Translations under genes and position numbers: made by a program
Notes under the pieces: model-generated
Seen by the model: only the letters and a program-made list of their open reading frames with translations
The model's database searches: none
Told to the model about the DNA's origin: nothing
In this document: one piece after another, positions 37,912 to 49,900 of the stretch
How the letters are laid out: every line of letters starts with the position of its first letter
Position numbering within the stretch: position 1 is the stretch's first letter
Source of the DNA: Diplonema papillatum
Lineage: Eukaryota > Euglenozoa > Diplonemea > Diplonemida > Diplonemidae
NCBI GenBank assembly: GCA_030068145.1
Contig: JAPJBO010000121.1
Location: 62,001-126,000, forward strand
Direction: 5' to 3'
Length of the DNA: 64,000 nucleotides

Positions 37912-40900
37912 ATGGTTTCGTACGGGGATACTTCAAAAATGCGGCTCGATGTAAATGCCCTAGAACAAAGAGCCGTGTACAGCACGGTTAGTAGCGACGG
38001 CACTGGTGGGAAGGAGGGCACGATAGACTCACCGGCACGATTGCAGCTGTTGAAGGATGCGGTGCGCTCGGGGAACGTGAAGCATTTTTTGGCATGCCTC
38101 AATCGGTATAAAGGCATGGTTCTGAAGGCCAGTGAGAAGGACGGCTCGACTGTGCTGCACACTGCGGTTGAGGAAGAGAACGAGGAGATGTGCCTGCTCA
38201 TCCTCAGGAAGCGGGCCTTTCCGAGCACGCAAAAAGACAATGGGGACACGCCTTTGCATCTGGCCTGCGAACGGGGGAATTTTAACGTAGCCATGCTGCT
38301 CATCCGATACGGGGCCAGCTTGGTTGTCCCCAATAACGACGGGAAAACGCCCGCAGACGTCGCTCGCTGCAACCGACACACCGCGCTGTGCACCGAGATA
38401 GAAATGCTCATCATGAATCGCAAGTGCGGCAGCGGGGTCCGCCTTGACCAAACCAGCGAAGGCGTGCACAGCATTTTTGAGCCTTCTTCCCCAGTACCGT
38501 CTCCGTTCCATCCGGGCAAGCCTGATCGCTCCTCTCCGACCAGTGCTACCGCCAACCCGACCGAAGGTCCGATCCCGACCTACCCTATGACCAGCACCCC
38601 GCTGAAACCCGGCGTCCAGCTTCCCACAAGCGCGGACATCACCTCCGGAGTGTCGGACCCGTCAGAGTCGCCCAGCCAAATAATAAACCAAGCGCTCGGG
38701 CTCGATGGCCTGCCAGCCCAATTGACACCTGAGAGCGCGCCGCGCCCAGCGGTGCAAGCCCACGGTCCGTCTCGCGTCAACGACGAGTACTTGCGGCTCG
38801 CCGATGCGATGAACAAGGCGGAAATCGATGCCATCCGGTCCGCGAAGGAGCAGGCCCGCCTTGAGCGGGAGGCGACCGACGCCAAGCGCGAAGTCGAAGA
38901 GCTGAAAGACACCATCACGCGGCTCGACGAGGCCTTGCAGCATAGCGAATCGGAGAAGAACGGCCTGAGGGAGGCCGAGACCCGATTATTCGCTGATATA
39001 CAGAAGCTAACCGATGCGTCCAGCGAAGCCGAGCAGCGCGTGCGGGACCAAACGGCAAAGTACGACAACCTTGTAGCCAAGCACGAGGCCCTCCACGCTA
39101 GGCTCCGCGCTGAGGCCAAGAGCCATACGACGGCTCTGCAGGACACAGTGAACAAGAGCTCAGCGTCTCTGTCGGACCTCCACGAGAAGCTAACCCGAAC
39201 CAGCCGGGAACTCGCAGAGGCGCGCGACGCCCTGCTGAAGGCAGAGGCCAGGCTCGACACCGACGAGCGTATCGTTCGCGACAAGGATGCCACCATTGCT
39301 TCCCTCCAGAGGACCCTCGCCGAGGTACGCACCGCACTCATTATTTAGTAAACCCCCCCCTCGCTTAATATTTACATTTCTTTTTTGTGTTAACAATGCA
39401 TTGTTGGTACTAAAAATTAGTAGTTGGCAGCGTACTAAAAGCACCTCACCAAAGCAGGTGAAAAGCCGCTAGTGCGCACAAACAAAGACCCAAAACAATA
39501 TCATGAGGTTTTGTAAAAATTATGAGACTCTGCCCCAGGCCTTGCGTTCCGCATGTGAATACAATTGTGATTTTCCGTACGTGCGGAATTCCGTACGTGT
39601 TTCCGCACGTGTTTTCCGCATGTGTTTCCGCATGTATTAAAATTGGCACTCACATGTGTGTAAGGTCAGCCACCTACTATCATTGGTTTGTCACAGTCGG
39701 GATTTCCGTCCAGACCTTGGACCGAAGGGTGTACATCCGAGTCGGGCAACAATCCATCGACTGATTGGACCACCAGCACACACAAAAGCAAAAGTGGACG
39801 TTCTTGAAGTTCTTGCCGGAAATCTTGCTCTCATTTCGCCTTGTAGACCACGAACTGTGTCCCGCCAAACCAACACATGTTTGTTCCTCTGACACCGGTC
39901 CCAGCTTGCGATCATGAACTGTGAGCAGGGCTTATGTAAAAGTCAACCTGCCCGATTCTTTTCTCCTGGGATGTGTCTTTTGGCTTGGCTAATCAGCCTG
40001 TGAGGCAATACTAATATGCCTGGCCGCGGACGCCTTCAATGAAGCAAAGGGCAGAGGCCTTAGCTGACAGCCAAGGAGGATGAGCAGGTTGATGTGCGGG
40101 AGTGTGAAGCGACCATCGAGCAGTGTGATATTAACTTACTTACGAACTACTATTTTCCAAGCAATCATGTGCGTTGTTCCTCTTTCCCCCCTTTGAAACG
40201 TTCTGCCCACTCCTTACCGGAAAACAAGTATGCGTTGCAAACCACTACGCACTTTTTCCTTTTTTCGTGTTCTTGCAGGAACGCAACAAGCCTCCTACAC
40301 GGACTCACACGGAATCCGTGTGAATCCGTGTAGGGTCAGCCTGGGGTCCGCGTGGCTGTTTTCGACTGAAAAATATCAGGATATCTAGTATTCTTAGTAT
40401 TTTTTAGTATTTTTTTTAGTATTCTTCACGTCTACTTCTCTGAGTCTTCTCGCTAAAGCGACCAGTGACAAGAGAAGAGGCGGCACGAAACCTGAGCCGG
40501 AGGAGAGGGCGGTACATTGGGAAGGTCAAAGGGCTCGAAAAACAACTAAAGTCCAGCAAGTCTGAATAGCCCAACAAGAAGAGAAGGGTGGCTATGACCA
40601 GGCAATGGAAGAAGTGGAGACCAGCAGTATTTTCTAGTATTCTTCACTTCTACTACTCCGAGTCTTCTGGCTAAGGCGACCAAACAAGAGAACAGGAGGC
40701 ACGAAAACTGATCCGGAGGAAAGGCGGTACAATGGGAAGGCAAACCGGCTCGAAAACCAAGCTAAAGTCCAACACGTCTGAACCGGCCAACAAGAAGAGA
40801 AGGGTGACTATGAGCCCGGCAATGGAGCAGCGAACCGACCAATGAAGCACCAATTCGCCCGTCTCGGTTGATGTCGCCAGTTCTTGATCCCTCTCCTGGC

Positions 40901-43900
40901 AGTCTCCGACGGTGAAGCTGGCGAGGCAGCCTCACAGTCTGGCGAGGCTGCCCCGCAGACAACAGCTAGCTGGTGGGTCCATAAGAGCATTTTGTAAATA
41001 TTAAGAGAGTGCGAATATTGGGAAAAATGTGAAAATTAAAGGGGGGGTAGACCTACTATCCAGGGGGACCTATTAGCCTAGGATAATAGGTCGACTGGTT
41101 TTGGAGATAAATTTAAGTTTTTAATTTTTCAGTGGCGAGTTAAATTTGTATGGAAGTGGGCCACCCTGCAACAAAACCCTGGATAGCCCTTGGATAACCA
41201 TTGGATAAAGCCTGGATAATAGCAATTTTTTAACGCCACTAGTTTTAATGTTCGCGGAATTTCCGGGAAAAATCGGGTGGATAATAAGTCTGAAGGGGGG
41301 GTAGACCTACTATCCAGGGGGACCTATTATCCTAGGATAATAGGTCGACTGGTTTTGGAGATAAATTTAACTTTTAATTTTCAGCGGCGAGTTAAAATTT
41401 TATGGAAGTGGGCCTATCCACCCGCTGTGAGTGTAACAACAGCACACCAAGTGAGAAGAAGTGTGGAAACAGTACTGTAGAATGTAAATGTTGCCAACAA
41501 GCAAAAAAAGAGAGTGAAAACAAGAAAGAAGAGCTGTTAAAACGGAAAAGAGGCTGATCAATGGTTTCTCAAGGCCGCGGTTTGGTGTAGTGTTTTGTGA
41601 ACCAGCACACTCTGCCACCCTGTGGGTGCGCTTTGCTTTGCTGGCGCTGTGAAGAGGACGGCTGAAGCGCCGCTCCTCCTGGCTGGTGTGGACTAGTTTC
41701 TGTTGTCTCAGTGCACTCAGCATTGGTCGGACCCGGTGCAGGTGCAACTGGTGCAGATACGGCTGGTATGTCAACCTGTGGGTTGTTCTGTGGCACTTCT
41801 TCCTTGATTTCTACCGCATCCAGTGCAGGGGATGAACGTCGGCCAGGCGGCAAAAGAACGGTCGTGGGAGTGCCTTGTGATATCGAAGGATGAAGCCGGA
41901 GGTGACAGAAAAATTTTGCCACAGGGAAGGGGGCTTGTGGCAGCCAAGCGTTCATAGCGATGTTGCTTTTCGATCCTTCGACGTTGACTCTTCCTAACCC
42001 AGACAAGCAGAACTGTCTAAGGGCACCCACTAACACTCGACCGGACAGGTTGGGTTTACCAACCTACAATCAATATCGCGCCGAAGGCGCGAAGGAAAAA
42101 TACACCACCCTGCAACAAAACCCTGGAGAACCATTGGATAAAGCTTGGATAAGAGCAATTTTTTAACGCCACTAGTTTTAATGTTCGCGGAATTTCCGGA
42201 AACCTGAGCCAATTCACCTACCCCCCCTGAAAGCGACTTGAGCTCGATTACACTCGATTACGCGTCGATTACACTCGATTACGATCGATTACAATCGATC
42301 AGCTTTTGGTGAATTGGGGGGGTACTGTAACAATTGATTAAACACACAGCACTCAGCCAATCCTGATTAGCTGATGCAACGTGTCTATTATCGAGCCTTC
42401 TTCTGGGGCTAAAGATGCTGATAGCACGATCATCGAATATCGAACAAAAAGAAGCATATTCGTCTGAAAAAAGGATGTAGCCAGGCAGTGCAGCAGGGGA
42501 CGAGGAAGTTCGGACTGACTTGTGGAAGCAGGTTGTCGAGTGCATAGGGGCTCGGGTACCCGTTTTCCCGTATTAGCAACCTTTGCAATTTAGCGCAGCT
42601 AATACTCGAGCCTTTTGGCATTCCCTGCGGGGCAGTTCCAGGCGATAGGGCAAGCGCTTGGCAGACACCCTGTCCTCGAAGATGTCAAGTTTCTGTTTGT
42701 GGGTTCGATCTCCCTGGCGACAACAAGGCGGTTGAAAACGGAGGCTAATCTCACCTTTAGGCACTGCAATGTCACGCATGCCATTGTCAGACGCTACCGT
42801 CTGGCATTGCGCAATTCGTGCCATAGTCGTTGGGGGTATTGGCAAGGGGGTTCAGTGGACACTCATCTGTTGGCTCCTCGTTACTGCCCACGTAGGTTCC
42901 GGGAGGTCTGCTTGGCTGCACGCGGCTTGTGGTGTTGCTTCGTTCTTGAACTTTTTCTTCGGCTTCATGCGGTTCATCGTCCCGGCCTGCCCCTGGGGGT
43001 CATTTCCCATTATAGTACACACTTTCTTAGAGTTACCCATTATAGTACATACCTCTTAAAGTTACCCAAGATAGTACATGTTTCGAGACTGGAGGTCCTA
43101 TGAACATGCAATGTGAATAGCCTCTATTCGAGCCAACCCCACTTTTCTCCAGTAAAAAAGTGTATTGTTTTTGGACTGGATAATAGTGCGGAGCAAGCTT
43201 TTTTCTACCCTTCCGAAAGGTATGCGGGTGGCAGAGTGACCGGGTGTCGGTCTTCAGGCCGGTAGGCCCGGGTTCGAACCCCATGACATTTTCCCGGTCA
43301 AAGATAGTTTTCGAGGTTTGTTGCGTTTCGGGGTCTAATGCGCCCGAAAGTTGCGTTTTTTGCGGAGTTTCTCAGTATCTCGCGGTATTTGGCTTACCCC
43401 GGGTGAGTCGGGGGGGGTCCGGGGGGCGGGTACTGGCGCCGAACTTGCCACCAGAACCCGAACTTTGCTTCGCCCGAACTTAGCTTCGCCCGAACTTTGC
43501 TTCCCCCAGAACTTTGTTTCGCCCGAACTTTGCTTCACCAGAACTTTGCTTCATCCGAACTTAGCTTCGCCCAGAACTTTGCTTCGCCCGAACTTAGCTT
43601 CACCAGAACTTTGCTTCACCCGAACTTAGCTTCGCCCGAACTTTGCTTCGCCCGAACTTTGCTTCGCCCGAACTTTGAACTTTGCTTCACCCGAACTTAG
43701 CTTCACCCGAACTTAGCTTCGCCCGAACTTTGTTTCGCCCGATCTTAGCTTCACCAGAACTTTGCTTCACCCGAACTTTGCTTCCCCCAGAACTTAGCTT
43801 CACCCGAACTTTGCTTCGCCCGAACTTTGCTTCACCAGAACTTAGCTTCGCCCGAACTTTGCTTCGCTTCCCCCAGAACTTAGCTTCACCCGAACTTTGC

Positions 43901-46900
43901 TTCGCCCGAACTTTGCTTCACCAGAACTTAGCTTCGCCCGAACTTTGCTTCACCAGAACTTTGCTCACCCGAACTTAGCTTCGCCCGAACTTTGTTTGCC
44001 CGAACTTTGTTTCGCCCGGTCTTTGCTTCACCAGAACTAGCATTGCCCGAACTTAGCTTCGCCCGAACTTTGCTGTTCCCCGAACTTTAACTGCTGCCTC
44101 CAGTCTCGCCACGCGCCGGCCTTAGCCGAGCGCACGTACTTCCTTAGAGTTGCCCATTATAGTACATGTTTCCTTAGAGTTGCCCATTATAGTACACACA
44201 CTTGAAACTCCTGGAAGGCCCCCAGAAATGCAAGAAAAGTGCACAGAAACCGTAGTTTTTGCTTTTTCTTCGTTTTTTTAGAGACCCCCTTTCCCCAGCC
44301 GTGGTCCAGGCAAGGGCTGCTGGTTGGGTGAAATACCAAAAGAGTACGGTTTCCTGACTCGGACCTGAGTTTGTGCCCAAAACTTGAGTTCCAAACTTGG
44401 GTCCCAAACTTGAGTCCCAAACTTGGGTCCCCAACTTGGGTCCCCAACTTGGGTCCCCAACTTGGGTCCCCAACTTGGGTCCCCAACTTGGGTCTCAAAC
44501 GCGGTGCACCGTGCTGCACGCGAGGAAAACCCGGCTGAGGGGAATTGATGCCTGTTGTGTTTCAGTTTTTGATCGGCATGCTTGCCATTTTGGTCCTTGA
44601 TTCGATGAGAGTCTGGATTTTCTAACCGAACCTGGTTCTGCAGAAACTTGGACACAACTTGGACCCGCACTCAAGTTGGAACAATTTACTCTTTTGGGCA
44701 CAAACAGGAAAAGGTGCTGTTTTGGGCACAAACTCGGGAAACGTACTGTTTTGGACCTTATCCCAGCCTCGTTTTGCCCGGGCTTCGTTCCGCCCCACAG
44801 ACAGAACAGAACAGGATAAGACCGTGCCAGAGCAAAACGTACTATAATGGACAACTCTAAGGAAAGATGTACTATCTTGATCAACTCTAAGGAAACATGT
44901 ACTATCTTGATCAACTCTAAGAAAAACCGTACTATCTTGGGATGTACTATAATGGGCAACTCTAAGGAAACATGTACTATCTTGATCAACTCTAAGAAAA
45001 ACCGTACTATCTTGGGTATTGACTCTGCCCCTGGTACACGACTCGTCTCGTCTCCGTAGCTCGTCTATCCTGCTTCACTTCGTGCTTCCATCGAGCCTAC
45101 TTGCGCTGTCACATTCCGATGGGTAGTGCGTCTGCGGGAGGAACCTGCCGTTATTGTGGCTGACACACCCTGTCCCTGCGGCCTTCATCGCTGTCTGCTC
45201 TCGTGCGGCCACTGTGGGGCATGATTCCGCCTCGGATCCTCGGTTGTGCTCCTTAGCTGGATCGCTAGCTCGATAAGAAGAGCTGGTGTGTGGGCACAAG
45301 CGAATGTGGTTGCGGTTGCGGGCCGGCCGGCGTGACTGCGAGCAGACAGGCTGCATGCGCGTGGGCCCAATCGCGCCATTCACGCGGTACTCCAAAGGCC
45401 TAATCGGGCCGGGCCGGCACATACAGATTGCGACCGGGGCCAGCGTCGCACCTCGGTCTCGTCCCTTACAGCCGGAGCACGTGGCTCTCCCCAAGCCTCT
45501 GGGAAGGTGGCGGAGCTGGGAAGACGCGAGAGAAAACCAAAGTAGCGGCGGCCGACCTCTGTCTGCAAGCACGTCTCTGGCAGGGCAGTCGGCACCAAAC
45601 GGAGCACAGTACCTCTTCCAAAGCAGTCGGCTGAAGCGGAGCACAGTCAATGGGCATTCAGAGAGTGCAAAGCATGTCTCTTGTAGGGCAGTGGGCAGCG
45701 GGCTTTGAGGGAAAGGTCAGCGCGGTAGCGATGACCAGGAGAACACATACAGATGGGTGGGGAGAGGCCCTGGGACTAAGGCGTGACTACCCCCGTCCCT
45801 GTCCCTCCCAGGGCGCCACCCCGAATCTAGCCTGGCTCCACCACGGTGAAGGCCCACACCTGCGGTTTCCGTCCCTCGTATGCTTGTGCTTGGCACTTCT
45901 TGGGCCAGACAGTGGTCAACATGGTCGCTCATGGGTCAGCCAGGGGTCCACCAGTGGTCGAACCCAAAATACTAGTGTCAATTTCGATCACACTCTACAA
46001 CGCTCGACTACACTCTACTACACTCGACTACACTCTACTACACTCGATTACACTATATACCACTGATGCAGATTATCGCCACAGATTCTTTGCATTCTAA
46101 CCCAAAATATACCACTCGATTACGCTCGATCAGGGGGTGGGTGAATTGGCTCAAAACCCCCGGCTGGATAATAGGTCTACCCCCCCTTTACCCCCCCCCC
46201 TTTAAGCGAGGGGGGGGTTTAAGGGATTGCATTAGTACTATCGTCCCTCGGGACTACTGACAGACCTTCAACTGTCCTGAGCAGCGCAATGTGCACGTGT
46301 TGCCAATAGCCGTGTTTGCACACGCGGACGGGGACCACCGCGGGGAGGTTGGCAACTCCGATTTAGATCCCCGCTCCACTCAACAAAGTAGGAATTCGTG
46401 TGTCTCCGGGGGTTTCGATTTAACACCATCGTCAAAAGCTTGGCAGGGTCGTCCCGGGAAGTATCAGCACGAGAAGTGTCAGATCACCAGCGTACCTGAA
46501 AGACCGGCACCTAGCACTTCACCGCACTGAGGGAAGTCACTTCTTTTGAGCGACCCCTTGTTCAAAAACGCGCACACAAGCACACGTACTGCCACTACCG
46601 CAGATACGAGAACGCACACTAGCATACTCTACCTAGGGCAACAACCAGGAACACACTGGTAGGTGAGCAGCGACACCTCCCGAAAGTGAGCCAAGGGCGA
46701 AGGACGTATCTGCGGCTGCTGCGGCAGTTGCCCGGTGGTAATCCCACACGCAGAACGCGGGAAAGGGGATCGTGATTTCCCAACTACTTTGAAGCCCCTT
46801 CCCGACCGTAGCATCCGAGGAAGGTACAAACATGGAGGTCGCCGTGCACGGGTCTTGGGCGCGTGCCTCGTGCAGGGCGGGTGCTTTGTGATCCGCCGCG

Positions 46901-49900
46901 AAGTTCTCTCCTGGTGCAGTCCGGAGAGACCGGCGGCGAGTTTCGGCTCACAGCCGGTTCCCTCGGGCGGCAACCTTAAGGGAGAGAGAGCACAGACGCA
47001 ATCCATCTTAAAAAGGACCACGCACTAGTACATCAAAGGAACCTTTACGACCATGGTCACCCGGAGACTATAATCCCCGGATCTCTGACTGAACTTACAC
47101 TCTAAAAAGTACCAAACCAAAATATTCCCCCTGAAGAACAGACACCCTGTGTGTAGGTTCGTCAAGCCTAGCAGGTTCCCTCGGAAATCCGCGAGACATC
47201 GGGACGGAGTGTCAAAATGCAACCTCCCCCCACAATTACAGCACGCGACCGACGAGGCGCTGAGAGAAGAGCTGGCCGCCGCCGAGGCCGCGCTGCAGGA
47301 GGCGAGGTCGGCTTTGACGGAGCGGGAAGCCGCGTTCGTGAGGCTCGAACGAAAGCTCGCGGATGCAAAAGAGGGCCAGGGCAATCCACCCGCTAGCGCA
47401 GGTAGCGGGGGCGACGACAAGCTCGTCGCGCTGATCTCGGACCTTCAATCACGGTACACGACGGCATCGTCGGAACTGTCGGCGGTCGAGAGCCAGAAAG
47501 ACGTGCTCGCCGGCCAGCTGCAAGAACTCGAACACCGCTTCGACGCCACCAGCGCCAAGCTCCGCGAGACCGAGGCGCAGCACGCGGCCCTGCTCTCCTC
47601 TTTGGCCGAGCCGGCGTCCGGCGACCTGCGGCACCGCGTCCGCGAACTGGAAGGGAAGAACGCGTCGCTCGAAGGCGAAGTCGCCGACGCGAAGAAGCAG
47701 CAGTCGTCGGCCCTCGGCCGGCTCGAAAGCACCGAGCACGCGCGGTCCGCCCTGCGCCGCGAGCTCAGCGGCTTGATGGCGTCCCCCGGCTTCGACTCCC
47801 CCGGCTCCTTCCCCACAAACGGCACCCAACATGAGGACCTCGAGGCGAAGCTCCTCGAGGAAGCCCAGCGCAGCGCAGACCTCGCAAGCCGGCTCGCGAA
47901 GGCGGAACGCGACATCACCGAGCTTGAAGCCATGCGATCCACGCAAGAACAGCGCTCGGAAACCCGCACGGGCGTCGAGGCGAAGCTTCTCGAAGAAGCC
48001 CAGCGCAGCGCAGACCTCGCAAGCCGGCTCGCGAAGGCGGAACGCGACATCGCCGAGCTTGAAGCCGTGCGATCCACGCAAGAACAGCACTCGGAAACCC
48101 GCCTCAGGGACGTCGACACGGGCGTCGAACGGATGACCGCACGGCTGGTCGAGGTCGAAGACAGCCTCCGGGCCGCGACCCGGCAGAAGTCCGAGCTCGA
48201 AGCCCGGCTCGGCCGCGCCGCCGCGGAGCTGTCGGCGGCGCGCGCTGCCGCCGACAAAAACGCCGCCGCCTCCGCCACGCTGCTCGCCGCCGCCGAACAG
48301 AGAGGCTCAGCCGCGGAAGCCGACCTCAGCTTCGCGCGGGACGCCCTGCGGGCCGCCGACGCCCGCCTTGCCGATGCGCTGGCGGGGGCCGCCAGCGCCC
48401 CGAAGCCGCCGGGTGCAGACCCTTGGCAGGCCGAAGCTTCGCTGCACGCGGCCCTCGCGAAGCTCGCGGACTCCCTGCGGGAGGCGGATGCCCTCCGCGG
48501 CAGCGTTGCCGACGAGCGCAGGCGGGGGGACCTGGCGGTGGCTGCTCGCGATGCAAGCGAATTGCGGTGCGCTGCGCTCGAAAAAAGCCTCGAGGCGCTC
48601 GGCGTGAAGCTGGCGCGGCTGGAGGTGCACGAGGCGGCGGTGGCCGAAGCGACGGGCGCGATGTCCGAGACGGAGGCCGCGCTGCTCGCTGCCGAGAAGA
48701 AGGCCCACGCGTTGGCCGACGAGCGCGCCTCTCTCAAGGCGGGTGCGGCGGAAGGCGCCCGGCGCGAGATCCAACTCCGCGAAAAGCTGGCCGAGGCGGC
48801 CGAAGCGGGGCGGCGGGCGGCCGGCGAGACGGACGCGCTGCGGGCGGTGATCGAGCGGCAGGAGCAGGCGCGCGCCGAGCTGCTGCGGGCGCGGGCCGCC
48901 GACCGCGAATCCCGCGCCGCGGCATCGGCCGCCGCCGGCTCCGCCGCCCGCGCCGCCCTCCTCGACGCGGAGCTGTCCGAGCGGCGCGCCATCGACAGCC
49001 TCGTCGACCACTCCGTCCAGCTCCTCGCCGCTTTGTCCGCGAGCGAAGCGATCGCAGCCACGAAGATGTATGGCCTCGTTCGCACTCATTTATTCGTGCC
49101 AACAATCTTGCGGGTTGCCCTTCAATGTATTGCGCCGGCTAAAAAGACGAGGCGGCGTGGGTGTTTTAAGGTTGATCAGTACTCCTAACCTGAAAATGAC
49201 ACAGGGTAAATACAAGTGGGAAAACGATCAACCCGGCACGCACAAACAAAACGAAGCATCCAACGTGCAGTTTCCCATTGCTCATTGACTCTACCACGCA
49301 CCACCATTGTGCGGCCGAAATATCTTGCCATTTGTACCTCCAGGTTCCCATGGATCTAGGGGGGTTCTACATGCTATCGCCACCTTCCTCACCCACCTTT
49401 GACCACACGCAGTGAAGCGACGCGGCTCGCAGATGAAAAGCGGACCCTGCAGAAGAACGTAGCTGCCCTCGGCGCACAGCTCGATGCCTCCGGTTTGACC
49501 CCTCTTTTAGTACTACCAATCTTGCGGATTGCCTCGAAACCCGCTTCGTCGGACCGACAGCGCAGTTTTGGATCAGGGTTCATCTTCAGTCGGGGGAAGG
49601 ATGCCCTGTCAGTAACCTTCGCCGCATCTACGCGAACGAAAGACTCTGTGTCTCCTTTCATGCCTCGTCGCGCGGATATACCCGTACTCGAAGTAGTAGC
49701 AAGTGCCGCCTTTACTGCGCACTCGGAGCAATAAGCAAAAAGCACCGCCTTTTTACTGCAAACACAGGCAACCGCGAGGCGGCGCTGCGTCTGCAACTGG
49801 ATGCAGCGGACGTCGAATCGGCGAAGCGGCTGGAAGGACAGCTCGCCGACGCGCACAGCCTCATCGAGGAGCTCAAAGCGCAAATGATGGCCACCGAATC

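Larger units (their letters stand above)
42997..45024. mobile_element. Foldback-type DNA element 3, ~10-bp TSD CTGCCCCTGG
   Basis: A 2028-bp insertion with CTGCCCCTGG at 42987-42996 and 45025-45034. The ends are inverted (left GGGTCATTTCCCATTATAGTAC, right the complement of AGTCAATACCCAAGATAGTAC). They consist of ~30-bp units CTTAGAGTTGCCCATTATAG on the left and CTATAATGGGCAACTCTAAG on the right; further left-type units sit at 44137-44205. Inside are the second SINE-like repeat, its long minisatellite tail and an ACTTGGGTCCCCA array. No coding capacity. A 9-10-bp duplication would suit Mutator-like elements, but the class is not proven. Confidence 0.75.
42735..45330 (-). pseudogene. Minus-strand LINE family 1 fragment, split by foldback element 3
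   Basis: On the minus strand, from about 45330 to 45035 and on from 42986 to about 42735, the sequence matches the C-terminal coding part and 3' end of the 12.7-16.8 kb LINE. Shared features are AAREQTA, PQTHYPS, RLDGST versus QARWKHE in a shifted frame, a basic Lys-rich tail and the 3' untranslated GGTAGCGTCTG block. Many substitutions and frameshifts mark it as old. The interruption at 42987-45034 is exactly the foldback insertion with its target duplication. Confidence 0.65.
39325..47241 (+). other. 7.9-kb first intron of the ankyrin gene, filled with mobile DNA
   Basis: Donor CGAG|GTACGC after a phase-0 codon; acceptor CAATTACAG before a phase-0 codon. It holds repeat R-a, a run of TTCCGNANGTG repeats near 39570-39640, tandem duplications, three concentric inverted-repeat pairs, a minus-strand LINE fragment and foldback element 3. 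No splice evidence beyond phase and consensus. Confidence 0.55.

Noticed and set aside
43485..43978. ORFs with repeating FARTLL/ASPELC sequence
   Set aside because: Translation of a 16-17-bp minisatellite, open in several frames.
47445..49085. 546-codon minus-strand ORF
   Set aside because: Ala/Ser/Arg-rich complement of the coiled-coil exon; the plus frame has heptads and joins neighbouring exons in phase.
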